A DNA stretch of 64,000 nt from Clostridium cavendishii DSM 21758 (GTDB lineage Bacteria > Bacillota > Clostridia > Clostridiales > Clostridiaceae): contig NZ_FQZB01000012.1 in NCBI RefSeq assembly GCF_900141845.1, forward strand, positions 124,001-188,000, read 5' to 3'. Below are positions 17,730 to 26,514 of the stretch, piece by piece. Position 1 is the first letter of the stretch. The number at the start of each line of letters is the position of its first letter. The position numbers were made by a program, and so were the translations under genes. Under the pieces are notes generated by a model. The model saw only the letters and a program-made list of their open reading frames with translations, did no database searches and was not told the DNA's origin.

Positions 17730-17751
17730 TGGTAACTTAAAAGTAGTATAA

Positions 17752-17782
17752 ATGTGTGCAGAGATTATGCACACATTTTTTT
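17752..17782 (+). terminator. Terminator of XylF-like paralog 4
   Basis: ATGTGTGCA and TGCACACAT form a 9-bp stem followed by seven T. Confidence 0.85.
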
Positions 17783-17802
17783 AATTCCATTGCCATAGAG
17801 AT

Positions 17803-17999
17803 TTAACTTTTTATTGTATTCTTCACTTCTTTTATTTGCAAAGCATTGTTCTTGTAAAAACAACTATCCATAACAATCAAAGTAAAACTCTCATGATCAT
17901 AAAAACCTACTACATTAACATTATAAGATTGTTGTTCTAATATAACAGCTTGGTAATACTCTCTTCTTTATTATTCCTTTTCCACTTCAATTAAAACAT
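17803..17999 (-). pseudogene. Unidentified gene remnant
   Basis: One minus-strand frame reads HVLIEVEKE, two tandem stops, then about 50 codons of protein-like sequence containing AVILEQQSYNVNVVGFYDHE and LQIKEVKNTIKS before a final stop. No start signal is visible. I do not recognise the family. It lies directly downstream of the GNAT gene on the same strand. Confidence 0.4.
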
Positions 18000-18018
18000 G
18001 ACCTATTCTATCTTAATA

Positions 18019-18546
18019 CTATAAAACATATTCTAATTGGCAGTCACATGGCTCTTTTTCGACATGTTGTTGATTATATTTCAATGCTTCTATGCATCCC
18101 ATTGCTTTGTAAAATGCTTGTGATTCTACAGCAGAGTGTGCAGAAATATATAACTTTTTTGCATTATGAATTTTTGCCCATTGGGCAGCCATATGAAAAA
18201 GTTTTTCCCCTATACCATGGCCCCTCATATCCTCCGATACATAAATGTTGGAAAGATCAAAATATGTTTGTTCTTCATCAATGAATCCATTTTCCACTGA
18301 TACAAATCCTTTTAATGAGTTTTCTTCAAATGCACCATATATAACCCCATCTTTTTTCAATGTTTTTTTAAGAAATTCTATAAGCTCCTTATAATCATCT
18401 TCACTCCATTGATCTATAAATGAAACATCTTTAACCATCCATTCATCATTTATTTTTCTTAAGCATTGTGTAACTTTTTGATTGCGCTCAAACTTTTTAA
18501 ATAGCTCGTTATTTATTTCTTTAATTTGTAACTTCCTATATTGCAT
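18019..18546 (-). CDS. GNAT family N-acetyltransferase
   Basis: The 175-residue protein has a C-terminal GNAT domain with LSNIYVSEDMRGHGIGEKLF (motif A, acetyl-CoA loop), AKKLYISAHSAVESQAFYKA and MGCIEALKYN. The N-terminal 60 residues are an extra helical segment. The ATG at 18546 is preferred, behind GAGGTGGAG. The upstream region carries ATAGGAAAATTATAACACA, the minus-strand form of a promoter element repeated in this island. The substrate is unknown. Confidence 0.85.
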   Translation of the reverse strand: MQYRKLQIKEINNELFKKFERNQKVTQCLRKINDEWMVKDVSFIDQWSEDDYKELIEFLKKTLKKDGVIYGAFEENSLKGFVSVENGFIDEEQTYFDLSNIYVSEDMRGHGIGEKLFHMAAQWAKIHNAKKLYISAHSAVESQAFYKAMGCIEALKYNQQHVEKEPCDCQLEYVL

Positions 18547-18785
18547 ATTCTCCACCTCATCAATATATTTTAAATTATTTCATTATCATAAGTAGAAAGA
18601 CCTGTACCACTTCTGTTAAATATTCATTATCAGGATAAGCTTTTGCAACATGATATCAAATCTATTTTCCCTTATTTTATCTTAAATCAGTTTATAGGAA
18701 AATTATAACACATTCAAAGTCATTATAAGCAAAAAATTCATAGAGAACCTTATTCTCTTAAAAATAGTAATGAATTATTTGGATT

Positions 18786-18812
18786 TATATGATATAATTA
18801 CTAATATTTTAG
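18786..18812 (+). promoter_or_regulatory. Island promoter module upstream of the AraC gene
   Basis: TTATATGATATAATTACTAA gives an extended -10 (TGATATAAT). Almost the same string precedes genes at 27875, 31511, 39198 and 40745. Confidence 0.55.
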
Positions 18813-18941
18813 CCAGATATGTATATTTGTGACTATTATCAATTATACATGTTATAGATTCACACATGATATTATAATGCATAAACTGCAAGGTTTTGTT
18901 TTAATCATTATGATATATTTATTTCAAGGGGAGGGAAGCTT

Positions 18942-19793
18942 ATGGATTTGCTTAATTGTATGAATAATGCTATGGATTATATTGAATTGCACCTTACAGA
19001 TACTATTGAATATAAACAATTAGCAAAAATATCCTGTTGCTCAGTATATCATTTTCAAAGAATGTTTTCATTTATTAGCGGTATACCATTATCAGAGTAT
19101 ATTCGGCGTAGAAAATTAACTTTGGCTGCTATTGAACTACAAAATAAGAACACCAAAATTATTGATATTGCTATGAAATATGGATATCAATCACCAGAGG
19201 CATTTTCTAGGGCATTTAAAAATATGCATGATGTTTCTCCTACAGCAGCTCGCAGTATGGGAATAACGCTTAAAGCTTATCCTAAAATGACCTTCTACCT
19301 ATCTATTAAGGGAGGAATTGAAATGAACTATCGTATTGAAAAAAAAGAAGCCTTTGAGGTATTTGGAGTTGCAAGTACCATAAAAGCAAATAATCAAGAA
19401 ACAGCATTTATTGAGGTACCAAAATTTTGTACAACCTGTGATGAAAATGGCTCGGTTGATCGTATGAATACACTTTTAGGACGTAGTCATGATACTATGT
19501 TGCACGCTGCTCTATATAATCATACAGAAAATTCATTTAAGTACATGATTTGTGAATATGTACCAAATAATATTAATATTCCAAAGGAGTATGAAAGATT
19601 ATCTATACCAGCTTTAACATGGGCTATATTTCCAGCTGATAATTGTGATATCCCTACTGTATGGCAAAGAATTTATTCTGATTGGTTCCCAACATCAGAT
19701 TTTGAACAAGTTGAAGGACCTCAATTCGAAATGTATTACGGTAAAGCCCATAACTCAACAGGGGAAGTTTGGATTCCAGTAAAGAGCAAATAA
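18942..19793 (+). CDS. AraC-family regulator with GyrI-like effector domain
   Basis: The first ~110 residues hold two HTH motifs of the AraC/XylS type (YKQLAKISCCSVYHFQRMF and IDIAMKYGYQSPEAFSRAFK, followed by SPTAAR). The remaining ~170 residues form a GyrI-like/SbmC effector domain (YRIEKKEAFEVFGV, LTWAIFPADN, EMYYGKA). Such fusions resemble Rob/SoxS-type or BmrR-type drug-responsive regulators. The start is ATG after GGGGAGGG. The gene is framed by an island promoter module and an ACCGTA-type terminator, so it looks like a passenger cassette. Confidence 0.92.
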   Translation: MDLLNCMNNAMDYIELHLTDTIEYKQLAKISCCSVYHFQRMFSFISGIPLSEYIRRRKLTLAAIELQNKNTKIIDIAMKYGYQSPEAFSRAFKNMHDVSPTAARSMGITLKAYPKMTFYLSIKGGIEMNYRIEKKEAFEVFGVASTIKANNQETAFIEVPKFCTTCDENGSVDRMNTLLGRSHDTMLHAALYNHTENSFKYMICEYVPNNINIPKEYERLSIPALTWAIFPADNCDIPTVWQRIYSDWFPTSDFEQVEGPQFEMYYGKAHNSTGEVWIPVKSK

Positions 19794-19845
19794 CTACTAT
19801 TTCAAACTTAACGCCTTAGTTATAAAATCAAATATTCTGTCTACA

Positions 19846-19884
19846 ATACCGTATTATTCAGAAATGAATTTTACGGTATTCTTA
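19846..19884 (+). terminator. ACCGTA-family terminator after the AraC gene
   Basis: AATACCGTA and TACGGTATT enclose TTATTCAGAAATGAATTT. Close relatives follow passenger genes at 32565, 35094, 39711 and 41556. Confidence 0.7.
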
Positions 19885-19935
19885 CTTAATTCTTTTAAAA
19901 TACTCTAAATAATAACCTCTATTAAATTTATTTTC

Positions 19936-20064
19936 TTACTTACCACTATATTTATATCGATGAGTTAATCTCACAGCACCTTGATAATTACTTATTCCTT
20001 TATACTCCAAAAGAAAAGTACACTTATCTAGAACTCTTTGTGATGAAATATTTCAGCAAGACAA
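19936..20064 (-). pseudogene. C-terminal remnant of a RimJ-type GNAT gene
   Basis: The minus strand reads SSQRVLDKCTFLLEYKGISN, then YQGAVRLTHRYKYSGK and a stop. SQRVLxKCxF plus a trailing THRYKY is the C-terminal end of RimJ/RimL acetyltransferases. The upstream part is missing and is replaced directly by a DMP19 fragment. Confidence 0.6.
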
Positions 20065-20065
20065 A

Positions 20066-20135
20066 GAGTTCCATTTTATGTATGGTGAAGTTTCTATTTT
20101 TTTGTTATAGTTCTTTTAATAATTAGCAAATACCT
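20066..20135 (-). pseudogene. 5-prime remnant of a DMP19-type gene
   Basis: TTCCATTTTATGTATGGTGA followed by AGTTTCTA and TTTTGTTATAGTTCTT is nearly identical to the start region of the intact DMP19-like gene at 30475-30975 (codons for ITKKELETSPYIKWN). Only about 65 bp remain. It documents a second, lost copy of that gene. Confidence 0.65.
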
Positions 20136-20227
20136 CATTTTATATAACTTGCTACATTCTTTATAAAATCGACTAAAATAAATATTCTTAAAAACCACTT
20201 GTAGTTATAATTTTAATTTTTCTTAAT

Positions 20228-20959
20228 CTATTCCATAGCTCTTCTATTACTTTCCTGTAAATCTTCAACAAATTTTCGATGATTTTCTTCCATAATCTTT
20301 TTTAAGACAGATGGATCCGGAATATCAATATCAAATTTTTCATTTGACTTTTTTTGGGAATTTTTAGACTTAGTAATTGTACTATTATTACTTTTCACTT
20401 TTTTAGAAGAATTAACTTTTTCATTTTTAGCATTAGTAGTACTGCTCTGTTGTTCTGCTTTAGCCTGTTGTTCTGCTTTAGCCTGTTGTTCTGCTTTAGC
20501 CTGTTTTTGTTTCTCTTCTGCTATTCTTTCCTCGCTTTCCTTTCTTTGCTTTTCAAGCAATGCTTCATAGTCTTCTTTGGCTTTTTGCACAGCATTTTTT
20601 TTAGTATTAATTTTGTCCATAACAAATGTTGATTCGTCTGTTAACGAACTTAATAATGTTAATGCATCGTTATACTTATTGTCTTTAACTAATGCTTCTA
20701 CATTTTCAAGCTTTTTTAAACTATCTTTACTTTTTTTAATAGCATCTATTTTATCAATAACACTATTATTATTTTTTATTTTCAAGCTATCATTATATAT
20801 TTCTTCAGCTTTATTAAATTCTCCTTGTTCCTGTAGTTTTTCGGCCGTATATATCATGTTTTTATAATTATTTTCTTTTTTTGTATAGGAATACATTCCA
20901 AAAATCATAATAGATATACTTATTATTGAGACAATAGAAATTAATCTTCTTTTATTCAT
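20228..20959 (-). CDS. Membrane-anchored coiled-coil protein with AKAEQQ repeats
   Basis: The 243-residue protein has one N-terminal membrane segment (LISIVSIISISIMIFGMYSY, about residues 5-24), then a TPR-like helical domain with AEKLQEQGEFNKAEEIYNDS. A long charged coiled coil follows, including three exact copies of a six-residue unit AKAEQQ encoded by an 18-bp DNA repeat. A Ser/Lys/Asn-rich linker and an acidic C-terminus end it. The topology suggests an extracytoplasmic domain. There is no enzymatic motif. Start: ATG; upstream TGGAGTAAATAA is the likely ribosome binding site. Confidence 0.75.
   Translation of the reverse strand: MNKRRLISIVSIISISIMIFGMYSYTKKENNYKNMIYTAEKLQEQGEFNKAEEIYNDSLKIKNNNSVIDKIDAIKKSKDSLKKLENVEALVKDNKYNDALTLLSSLTDESTFVMDKINTKKNAVQKAKEDYEALLEKQRKESEERIAEEKQKQAKAEQQAKAEQQAKAEQQSSTTNAKNEKVNSSKKVKSNNSTITKSKNSQKKSNEKFDIDIPDPSVLKKIMEENHRKFVEDLQESNRRAME
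20448..20506 (-). repeat. 18-bp in-frame tandem repeat
   Basis: TGTTCTGCTTTAGCCTGT occurs three times in succession within the coiled-coil gene. It can expand or contract without a frameshift. Confidence 0.85.
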
Positions 20960-20985
20960 TTATTTACTCCAATTATAAATTTTTA

Positions 20986-21090
20986 TTATTGCAATTGTAA
21001 TATATTATCCATGCCAATTAAAATAATATCATGATAGCTAAATAATTCACATACTTTTTTACTGGTAATAAATCTACAAAATCCCTAGGT
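20986..21090 (-). pseudogene. Frameshifted gene remnant
   Basis: Two minus-strand frames join to give PRDFVDLLPVKKYVNYL, then SYHDIILIGMDNILQLQ and a stop, with a frameshift between them. The family is not identified. It resembles the C-terminus of small immunity-like proteins, from general impression only. Confidence 0.35.
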
Positions 21091-21198
21091 TTTTATATAT
21101 TGCAATTTAAATTCTAAAGAACTTCTTTGGTATAATTATAAACACTCATGCCTGTAAACTTTTATATAATAGCAGATAGAAAATGTAAACAACCATAA

Positions 21199-21273
21199 TT
21201 ATAATTCATAGCTTAGCCAGATTCTATCAATATCAACATTTACCCCTAAATACTGTGAAAGTTTTTCTCTCCT
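21199..21273 (-). pseudogene. Internal remnant of a paralog of the gene at 24785
   Basis: The minus strand reads REKLSQYLGVNVDIDRIW, matching GEKFSHYVEINVDVDKIW in the intact 204-aa protein encoded at 24785-25399. It then ends at a stop after LSYEL. Only this ~75-bp piece survives. Confidence 0.6.
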
Positions 21274-21301
21274 TTTTTAATTAAAATAATCTAAATTATC
21301 T

Positions 21302-21727
21302 CTAAAAAATAAAACCACATACATTTACTATTGTTATAAAAAGACCAATAATTGAAAAAATAGCCAACAATCCAGCCAAACCTGCTTTACCTGTACCTTT
21401 TCCATTTCCATCTATAATAGTTATGTATAATACTTTTTCTTCAATTTTTAATGTTTTTTTCTCATAATACTTCCATCTAACCCCTGAAAATATAAAAAGA
21501 ATTATCTCACCTATTACTACTGCAAACTCTAAGTTTTTTATTGTTCCTAAGTTTTTACTTACAATTATCCATATGAATAAGTTTATAAGCAAAATTATAA
21601 TAAATTCAACTCTTACAATTTTCCATAACAATTCTATATTTTTCTCACCTATTTCCCCTATAACAAATACCAAAATAAAAAAACTTAGTATCGATACCAT
21701 TATTATAATTGGTAACATATAATCCAT
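21302..21727 (-). CDS. Membrane protein of unknown function, 141 aa
   Basis: The ATG at 21727 sits behind AGGAGG; a longer frame exists but lacks this signal. Four hydrophobic segments are visible (LPIIIMVSILSFFILVFVIG, VEFIIILLINLFIWIIV, LEFAVVIGEIILFIFSGV and AGLLAIFSIIGLFITIVNV). A Gly-rich loop GNGKGTGKAG precedes the last one. I do not recognise the family. It is on the same strand as, and about 80 nt downstream of, the gene at 21810-22304. Confidence 0.65.
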   Translation of the reverse strand: MDYMLPIIIMVSILSFFILVFVIGEIGEKNIELLWKIVRVEFIIILLINLFIWIIVSKNLGTIKNLEFAVVIGEIILFIFSGVRWKYYEKKTLKIEEKVLYITIIDGNGKGTGKAGLAGLLAIFSIIGLFITIVNVCGFIF

Positions 21728-21809
21728 ATTAGTCCTCCTAAAAAGCTTATAACAAATTATTCTATGAAAATCTAAATTTTTTAGAATACATTCCATTTCA
21801 AATTGAAAT

Positions 21810-22304
21810 TTAGCATAAGACTCTTTCGAGAAGCCCAAATTTTTTTAGACAGGAAATATACCCTGCAACGCAAAAAAAATTCTGAATATCATTTTCATCC
21901 AAGCCTTGAAATGCATATAGTTCATCCCAAAGTAAACTACTACCTTCAACATAAAAAAATCCTGATTCTAATTCAACACCAACAATAACTTTGTTTCCTC
22001 TAAAAATTTCGTCTTGATTTCCGTAAAGAAACCTTCCATTATCTTTATTTTGTATAACAAAGATAACTACTGACGGTTCTACTCCAATAGGTAACTTTTC
22101 TGCAAGTGGCTTGTTGTATAGTAGATTATACATTACTATCTGGTTTGCATTATCATCATTTAGTTCCTCTAAAATATACTTGCTTCTTAAATATTCTAAG
22201 ACCTCTCTACCAGACTTCCGATTTGGGAGTAATTTGTCTTTGTATTCAACCCAGACCTCTTTCCACTCCTCAACCATTTCTGGCTTTGGTTCTTGCATTA
22301 ACAT
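21810..22304 (-). CDS. Hypothetical protein, 164 aa
   Basis: This soluble protein starts at ATG after GGGAGGTACTAAAT. Its C-terminal half reads like a conserved domain: YGNQDEIFRGNKVIVGVELE, GFFYVEGSSLLWDELYAFQG, then LDENDIQNFFCVAGYISCLK. No catalytic motif is apparent. Size and setting resemble immunity proteins of polymorphic toxin systems, but this is context only. It is the middle of a minus-strand run with 22339-22797. Confidence 0.6.
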   Translation of the reverse strand: MLMQEPKPEMVEEWKEVWVEYKDKLLPNRKSGREVLEYLRSKYILEELNDDNANQIVMYNLLYNKPLAEKLPIGVEPSVVIFVIQNKDNGRFLYGNQDEIFRGNKVIVGVELESGFFYVEGSSLLWDELYAFQGLDENDIQNFFCVAGYISCLKKFGLLERVLC

Positions 22305-22338
22305 ATTTAGTACCTCCCTAAATTACCATTTACAGATT

Positions 22339-22797
22339 TTATATTATATTTTTTGATTGTTCAGCTAAATATAATTGTACTTCTTCCTTATTTAAAAATT
22401 TAATTTTTGTATTTTGAAACTCTTCATATTCATACTTTATATAAATAGGTTTCATTAACTCACAAGTTTTGTCTGTATTCTTTTTAAGATAAATTTTTAA
22501 ATCTTCAATACTCACAAATATTTTATATGATTTTCTTCCTTTGATATTAACTACTTCATAAATTCCACAAGGCTTTTTCATTGTAAAATCAGCAGTCCTT
22601 AAATATAATTTTGCTATTTCTAAAGATTTAAAAGGAAAATTCCATCTTTGTACACTTCGTTTTTTATCTTTATCAATACAAATACATCTACCACAACTTC
22701 CACAGATATATTGCTCATGATTTTCTAAACAATCTTGTGATTTTAATAATGGAGTAATACGATTTTCTTTACTATAACATTCCTCACATATACTCAT
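22339..22797 (-). CDS. Hypothetical protein with N-terminal zinc-ribbon-like Cys cluster
   Basis: Residues 3-40 carry CEECY and CGSCGRCICID, enough cysteines for a small zinc-binding ribbon. The remainder is a soluble domain with LRTADFTMKKPCGIYEVVN and YKIFVSIEDLKIYLKKN. The second ATG (22797) is preferred because AAAGGA is too close to the first at 22803. Its leader (AAATAGTAATTTGAAAGGA) is shared with a decayed gene at 38060. Function is unknown. Confidence 0.6.
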   Translation of the reverse strand: MSICEECYSKENRITPLLKSQDCLENHEQYICGSCGRCICIDKDKKRSVQRWNFPFKSLEIAKLYLRTADFTMKKPCGIYEVVNIKGRKSYKIFVSIEDLKIYLKKNTDKTCELMKPIYIKYEYEEFQNTKIKFLNKEEVQLYLAEQSKNII

Positions 22798-22842
22798 ATT
22801 CATATTCCTTTCAAATTACTATTTATTAAAACTGAAATCCAT

Positions 22843-23008
22843 CTACTTTATTTCTAATTTAAATTTTGCATCATTTGCATTTACCCCTGGAACAATTTTT
22901 TCTAGAAGGGCATAGATAAAATCAACACGTCCATCATTTCTTTGTCCTAAAATATCCAGTTTATTTGCATCAATTTTGCATTTTTCAGCTCCGATAATAT
23001 TTATTTTA
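22843..23008 (-). pseudogene. C-terminal gene remnant
   Basis: An uninterrupted minus-strand frame reads KINIIGAEKCKIDANKLDIL, then GQRNDGRVDFIYALLEKIVP and GVNANDAKFKLEIK with a stop. There is no start or ribosome binding site. The sequence is clearly protein-like, but I cannot name the family. Confidence 0.5.
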
Positions 23009-23065
23009 CATAGTAAATTTGTAAACTATAATTAACAGTACTAAACCTACAGTTAATTTAAGACT

Positions 23066-23287
23066 CTAAATAGTATTTAATTCTTTAGCTAATTTATAAT
23101 CTATTTCTTTATACCATAATCCTCTGTCAAAATAAATAAAACCTGCATTTTCTAATGCTCTTTGACTTGTTGTTCTAATATTAGCCCATAATTCATACTT
23201 ATTATATCCTTCATATCGATAGCAACCTTTTGTTATAAACTCTAAATTACATTCAATATTTCTAAATTTAACTTTCTTAATTTTCAT
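23066..23287 (-). CDS. Hypothetical protein, 73 aa
   Basis: AGGTG precedes the ATG with acceptable spacing. The product is small, basic and aromatic (GCYRYEGYNKYELWANIRTT, FDRGLWYKEIDYKLAKEL). No membrane segment or known motif is seen. Upstream lies ACTTATATGAACATTATATCAC, a minus-strand copy of the island promoter element. Confidence 0.55.
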   Translation of the reverse strand: MKIKKVKFRNIECNLEFITKGCYRYEGYNKYELWANIRTTSQRALENAGFIYFDRGLWYKEIDYKLAKELNTI

Positions 23288-23371
23288 TAACCAAACACCT
23301 CAATAAATTACTATTTAGCTATATGTTGGATATAGATTATCATTTTCCTATAACTTCAAATTAACTTATAT

Positions 23372-23394
23372 GAACATTATATCACATTCCCTTT
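23372..23394 (-). promoter_or_regulatory. Island promoter element, minus-strand copy
   Basis: On the minus strand GTGATATAATGTTCATATAA contains TGATATAAT. Close copies lie at about 26403, 34413 and 38528, each upstream of minus-strand genes or remnants. Confidence 0.5.
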
Positions 23395-23459
23395 TTTCTT
23401 ACACTTGCTATGTTTTTACACATCTTTAAATAGCTGTAAATAAGAATTATAGGCCTAAA

Positions 23460-23621
23460 GGCATTGCAAGAAGTATCCTTACGGACCTGATAAAAAATAC
23501 AGAATCATATAGGATTGGTGTTCTTAATGTAGACGATCAATTTAAATCCATGCAATCTTTCTTATTAGCATTAGGCTTTGAAGATGTTATTGGTCAATAT
23601 GAAATGATTTTAAAATTATAA
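23460..23621 (+). pseudogene. C-terminal remnant of a GNAT acetyltransferase
   Basis: The plus strand reads GIARSILTDLIKNTESYRIG, VLNVDDQFKSMQSFLLALGF and EDVIGQYEMILKL, then stop. GIARSIL is the end of motif A and FLLALGF is the usual C-terminal aromatic block of GNATs. The N-terminal half is missing. Confidence 0.6.
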
Positions 23622-23796
23622 ATTCTCTACGAAAATGTATTAGTCTATAAAATACTGTAATGTCATTTTCAAATATTGTAATGGATTGTAAGAAATTAAT
23701 TTAATTAAGGAAACTCCTTCTCATATTCATTCTAATGAGTAAGTTCGCATTAACCAAATCTAAGATTTGGATGCTCACTTAAGAGATACGGAAAAT

Positions 23797-23897
23797 GTTC
23801 TTTGAAAATTGAATAATACAGTGAAAAAATAACATCAAGATCTTCATATGTTTAAAAATCATGAGGAATTAATTGAAGTCACATGATATAATTAAGT
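23797..23897 (+). promoter_or_regulatory. CTTTGAAAA box plus promoter upstream of the 114-aa gene
   Basis: GTTCTTTGAAAATTGAATAA and TACAGTGAAAAAATAA reproduce the box seen at 31350, 39068 and 40428. It is followed about 65 nt later by CATGATATAAT. Confidence 0.6.
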
Positions 23898-23951
23898 CAG
23901 AATCATAAAAAATGATGAAGTAATGCTATATACAAGGGTGGTATTAAAAAA

Positions 23952-24296
23952 ATGAAATTTAAATATAAAAGTTTTTCATGCGATGCAGATATATTTTATA
24001 GAGAACAAGATATTTTAGTGAGATTTTATGATAGTACAAATGAGCAAAACGAAGATGAGATTACAAATCTTGTTATTGTCGATCCTGGCTATGGCTATCT
24101 TCTTCTAAAATCTAAAGGAGATGCAGCTTTATTGAGTGGCTTCTTAGATGAGGCTGTATTTTCATCTGATGAGTTAGTAGATGCAGCAATTAATTTTTTA
24201 GAAAGTTTATCCTCGGTATCAGTGGATGTATATACACCATATCATGTTGATCGTGTTAAACTAACAAGTTATGTGGAATACAATGGAGAGTATTAG
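23952..24296 (+). CDS. Hypothetical protein, 114 aa
   Basis: This acidic soluble protein starts with ATG behind AAGGGTGG. It shows SFSCDADIFYREQDILVRFY and VSVDVYTPYHVDRVKLTSYV but no recognised catalytic motif. Codon use and base composition resemble neighbouring accessory genes. It is the only gene between its repeated promoter box and the next remnant. Immunity-like size and context are the only functional hints. Confidence 0.6.
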   Translation: MKFKYKSFSCDADIFYREQDILVRFYDSTNEQNEDEITNLVIVDPGYGYLLLKSKGDAALLSGFLDEAVFSSDELVDAAINFLESLSSVSVDVYTPYHVDRVKLTSYVEYNGEY

Positions 24297-24398
24297 GATT
24301 TTTAATGAGATGACATCTTGTCAATTTCTGAACATCTAACTCCTTTCTAAATTGATATATTTAACGAATAACATTTTCTTTCAATTATTCTTTAAAAA

Positions 24399-24575
24399 TT
24401 ACGTTTTATCCATGAACCCATTATTTAAATAACTTAAAATATAGAAAGAATCCTGTCTATATTTTAAGTTATTTATATTTTTCTCAAGTATATTTTCTAA
24501 ATCTTTCTTATATATGGTTTTTTCTCCAAAAATTTTTATCTCCTTACCTAATCCATATTTCAACAAAAACAATAT
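24399..24575 (-). pseudogene. Gene remnant containing a strong hairpin
   Basis: A minus-strand frame reads FLLKYGLGKEIKIFGEKTIY, then KKDLENILEKNINNLKYRQD and SFYILSYLNNGFMDKT with a stop. Within it AATAACTTAAAATATAGA and its exact complement form a stem around AAGAATCCTG (about 24426-24474). The stem may now act as a terminator for the upstream plus-strand gene. No start signal is visible and the family is unknown. Confidence 0.4.
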
Positions 24576-24784
24576 ATAAAAATTTTAAAAATATTATACT
24601 TATATATTGCAATTGAAATTCTACATTCAATTAAATCAATTTGATAAGGATAAGTTGAAAATAAGTTTTAAATTAAATTGTAGAAACCATATTACAATAT
24701 ATATTTATGGCTATTACGAAAACATTATATGAACACCATGTTTTTTCCTCTAATTTTACTATATTTATATATTAGTGGATACTA

Positions 24785-25399
24785 CTATAAGTCAAAAAAC
24801 TCCCTTTCAATACACTCTATAACTTCTGAATAATGTCTAATTTCTTTATTAAAACTATTAGAGAGTGCCTGCGATACAACTGGAAATTCATCTATAAACT
24901 GAAGATTTTCAATCTCTTGAATTTCAAAGCTATTTAAGACATCAATTAAGCCCTCTTTATTATTAGTCCATATTTTTATATATTTAAAACTTGTAATAAA
25001 TATTTCATTTAATGAATTTTCATTATAGTTAGCTATACCAAACTCTAAACATCCATCATTAACTAATTCAAACTCATATTTTTGGAAAATGCTAATAATT
25101 TTTTCTAGTTTTGAAAACTTACTTAATGTTGGTTCTTCCTCTTTAAAACCTATAATTCCATAAGCAACATCATTAATTAAATTCCTTGTCAAACTACAAA
25201 ACAGGCTCCAAATTTTATCAACATCAACATTTATCTCTACATAATGCGAAAATTTTTCTCCTACAACTTCTTTTATTGTAAATCCTTCAACTATATTTGC
25301 TGAATTTCTTTTATCATTGATTGATTTAACATCATATCCGTCGGGATATTCATTATCTTTAGGAATTCTAATACCTAATGGTAACTTATATAAAGCCAT
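24785..25399 (-). CDS. Hypothetical protein, 204 aa (multi-copy family)
   Basis: ATG follows AAAAGGAGTG. The soluble acidic protein has an N-terminal LPLGIRIPKDNEYPDGYDV and a central VEINVDVDKIWSLFCSLTRN. A fragment of a second copy survives at 21199-21273. No enzymatic motif is seen. I do not recognise the domain; the copy-and-decay pattern and neighbours fit an immunity-type gene. Confidence 0.6.
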   Translation of the reverse strand: MALYKLPLGIRIPKDNEYPDGYDVKSINDKRNSANIVEGFTIKEVVGEKFSHYVEINVDVDKIWSLFCSLTRNLINDVAYGIIGFKEEEPTLSKFSKLEKIISIFQKYEFELVNDGCLEFGIANYNENSLNEIFITSFKYIKIWTNNKEGLIDVLNSFEIQEIENLQFIDEFPVVSQALSNSFNKEIRHYSEVIECIEREFFDL

Positions 25400-25602
25400 A
25401 TTTTCACTCCTTTTGCATAATTATTGTTCATTTCGTATTCATATACTATCACCGTAATAATACATTTTTTACATAATTCTGTTCACGACACTTATAAAAC
25501 AATCCTTTAAAAAAAATAATATTATTAAATCATTGAATAAAAGCCTATATCTTTTAAATATTAGATATAGGCTAATTTTAATAATATTGTAAAGTAATTT
25601 TA

Positions 25603-26250
25603 TTATTTATTATTTTTGCCTAAGTAAAAAAAGCCATTTGACTTGTTACCATTCATTGTTGTATATATAACTGTTTCTAATTTTATATTATTAAAGTCTG
25701 ATGTAATTGCTTCTATCCAACTTAAATCATGATGTCTAAGTACCGCTCCTTCTGGTAATTCAAAAATACCGTATTTGTTATATTTATCTTTATATGTTTT
25801 ATATCTCTTTACATTTCTTTCGTCTGTATTTAATAAAAAATCATTTATATATAATATACCATTTGGCTTCAATACTCTTTTAATTTCATCCATAAGAAGA
25901 ACTTGTTCCTCATCATCAACTATACAAGTTAATACCGCAAATAAAATTATTGAGTCAAAGCTGTTATCTGCATATGCTATTTTTTTATCTTCTTTTACAT
26001 TAAGATTTAACCATGGAAACTGCTCTTTACCTCTCGCAATCATCTTACTAGAGAAATCTATACCGAATAAATTTTTGAATCCTTTAAAATATAATTCATT
26101 TAATGTCCTTCCATAACCACAACCAACATCTAAAATCATATCTTGCTTGTCAACGAATTCAGAGAACAGTTCAATTTGAAATGGTGTTGTAAACTGTTTG
26201 TCTGTAGCCACCTTATTCCAATACTCTTTTTGATTTCCTTTTAATTCCAT
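25603..26250 (-). CDS. Class I SAM-dependent methyltransferase
   Basis: The protein has 215 residues from the ATG at 26250 behind TTGGGGGCG. Motif I is MILDVGCGYGRTLNEL, followed by FGIDFSSKMI, the acidic motif II SFDSIILFAVLTCI, and post-motif LMDEIKRVLKPNGILYIND. This is the Methyltransf_11/25 fold acting on small molecules or unknown targets. A minus-strand island promoter element (ATTTACTTATATGGAAATTA) lies about 150 nt upstream. Transfer is likely, given the surroundings. Confidence 0.9.
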   Translation of the reverse strand: MELKGNQKEYWNKVATDKQFTTPFQIELFSEFVDKQDMILDVGCGYGRTLNELYFKGFKNLFGIDFSSKMIARGKEQFPWLNLNVKEDKKIAYADNSFDSIILFAVLTCIVDDEEQVLLMDEIKRVLKPNGILYINDFLLNTDERNVKRYKTYKDKYNKYGIFELPEGAVLRHHDLSWIEAITSDFNNIKLETVIYTTMNGNKSNGFFYLGKNNK

Positions 26251-26514
26251 TTTTAAAATCGCCCCCAAATATATTAATTGTATCTACTATGTGCAATCAA
26301 ATTATATAAATTAATTAGTAATATTTCATTATAATTAATTTGAACTTATAAGAATGCGTATCTAACTCTTAAAGATACGTAATATTTTGCCACTTTGAAT
26401 TTACTTATATGGAAATTATATCATATTATTAACTTTATTATATTCCTTTTTTACATAAAAACTTAAATAAAAGAATACTTCATATTCCCTATTTAACATA
26501 TCATATTTCTGCAA

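Noticed and set aside
20354..20867. Plus-strand hydrophobic frames opposite the coiled-coil gene
   Set aside because: Complement of Glu/Lys-rich codons gives Phe/Leu-rich frames; no start signals are present.
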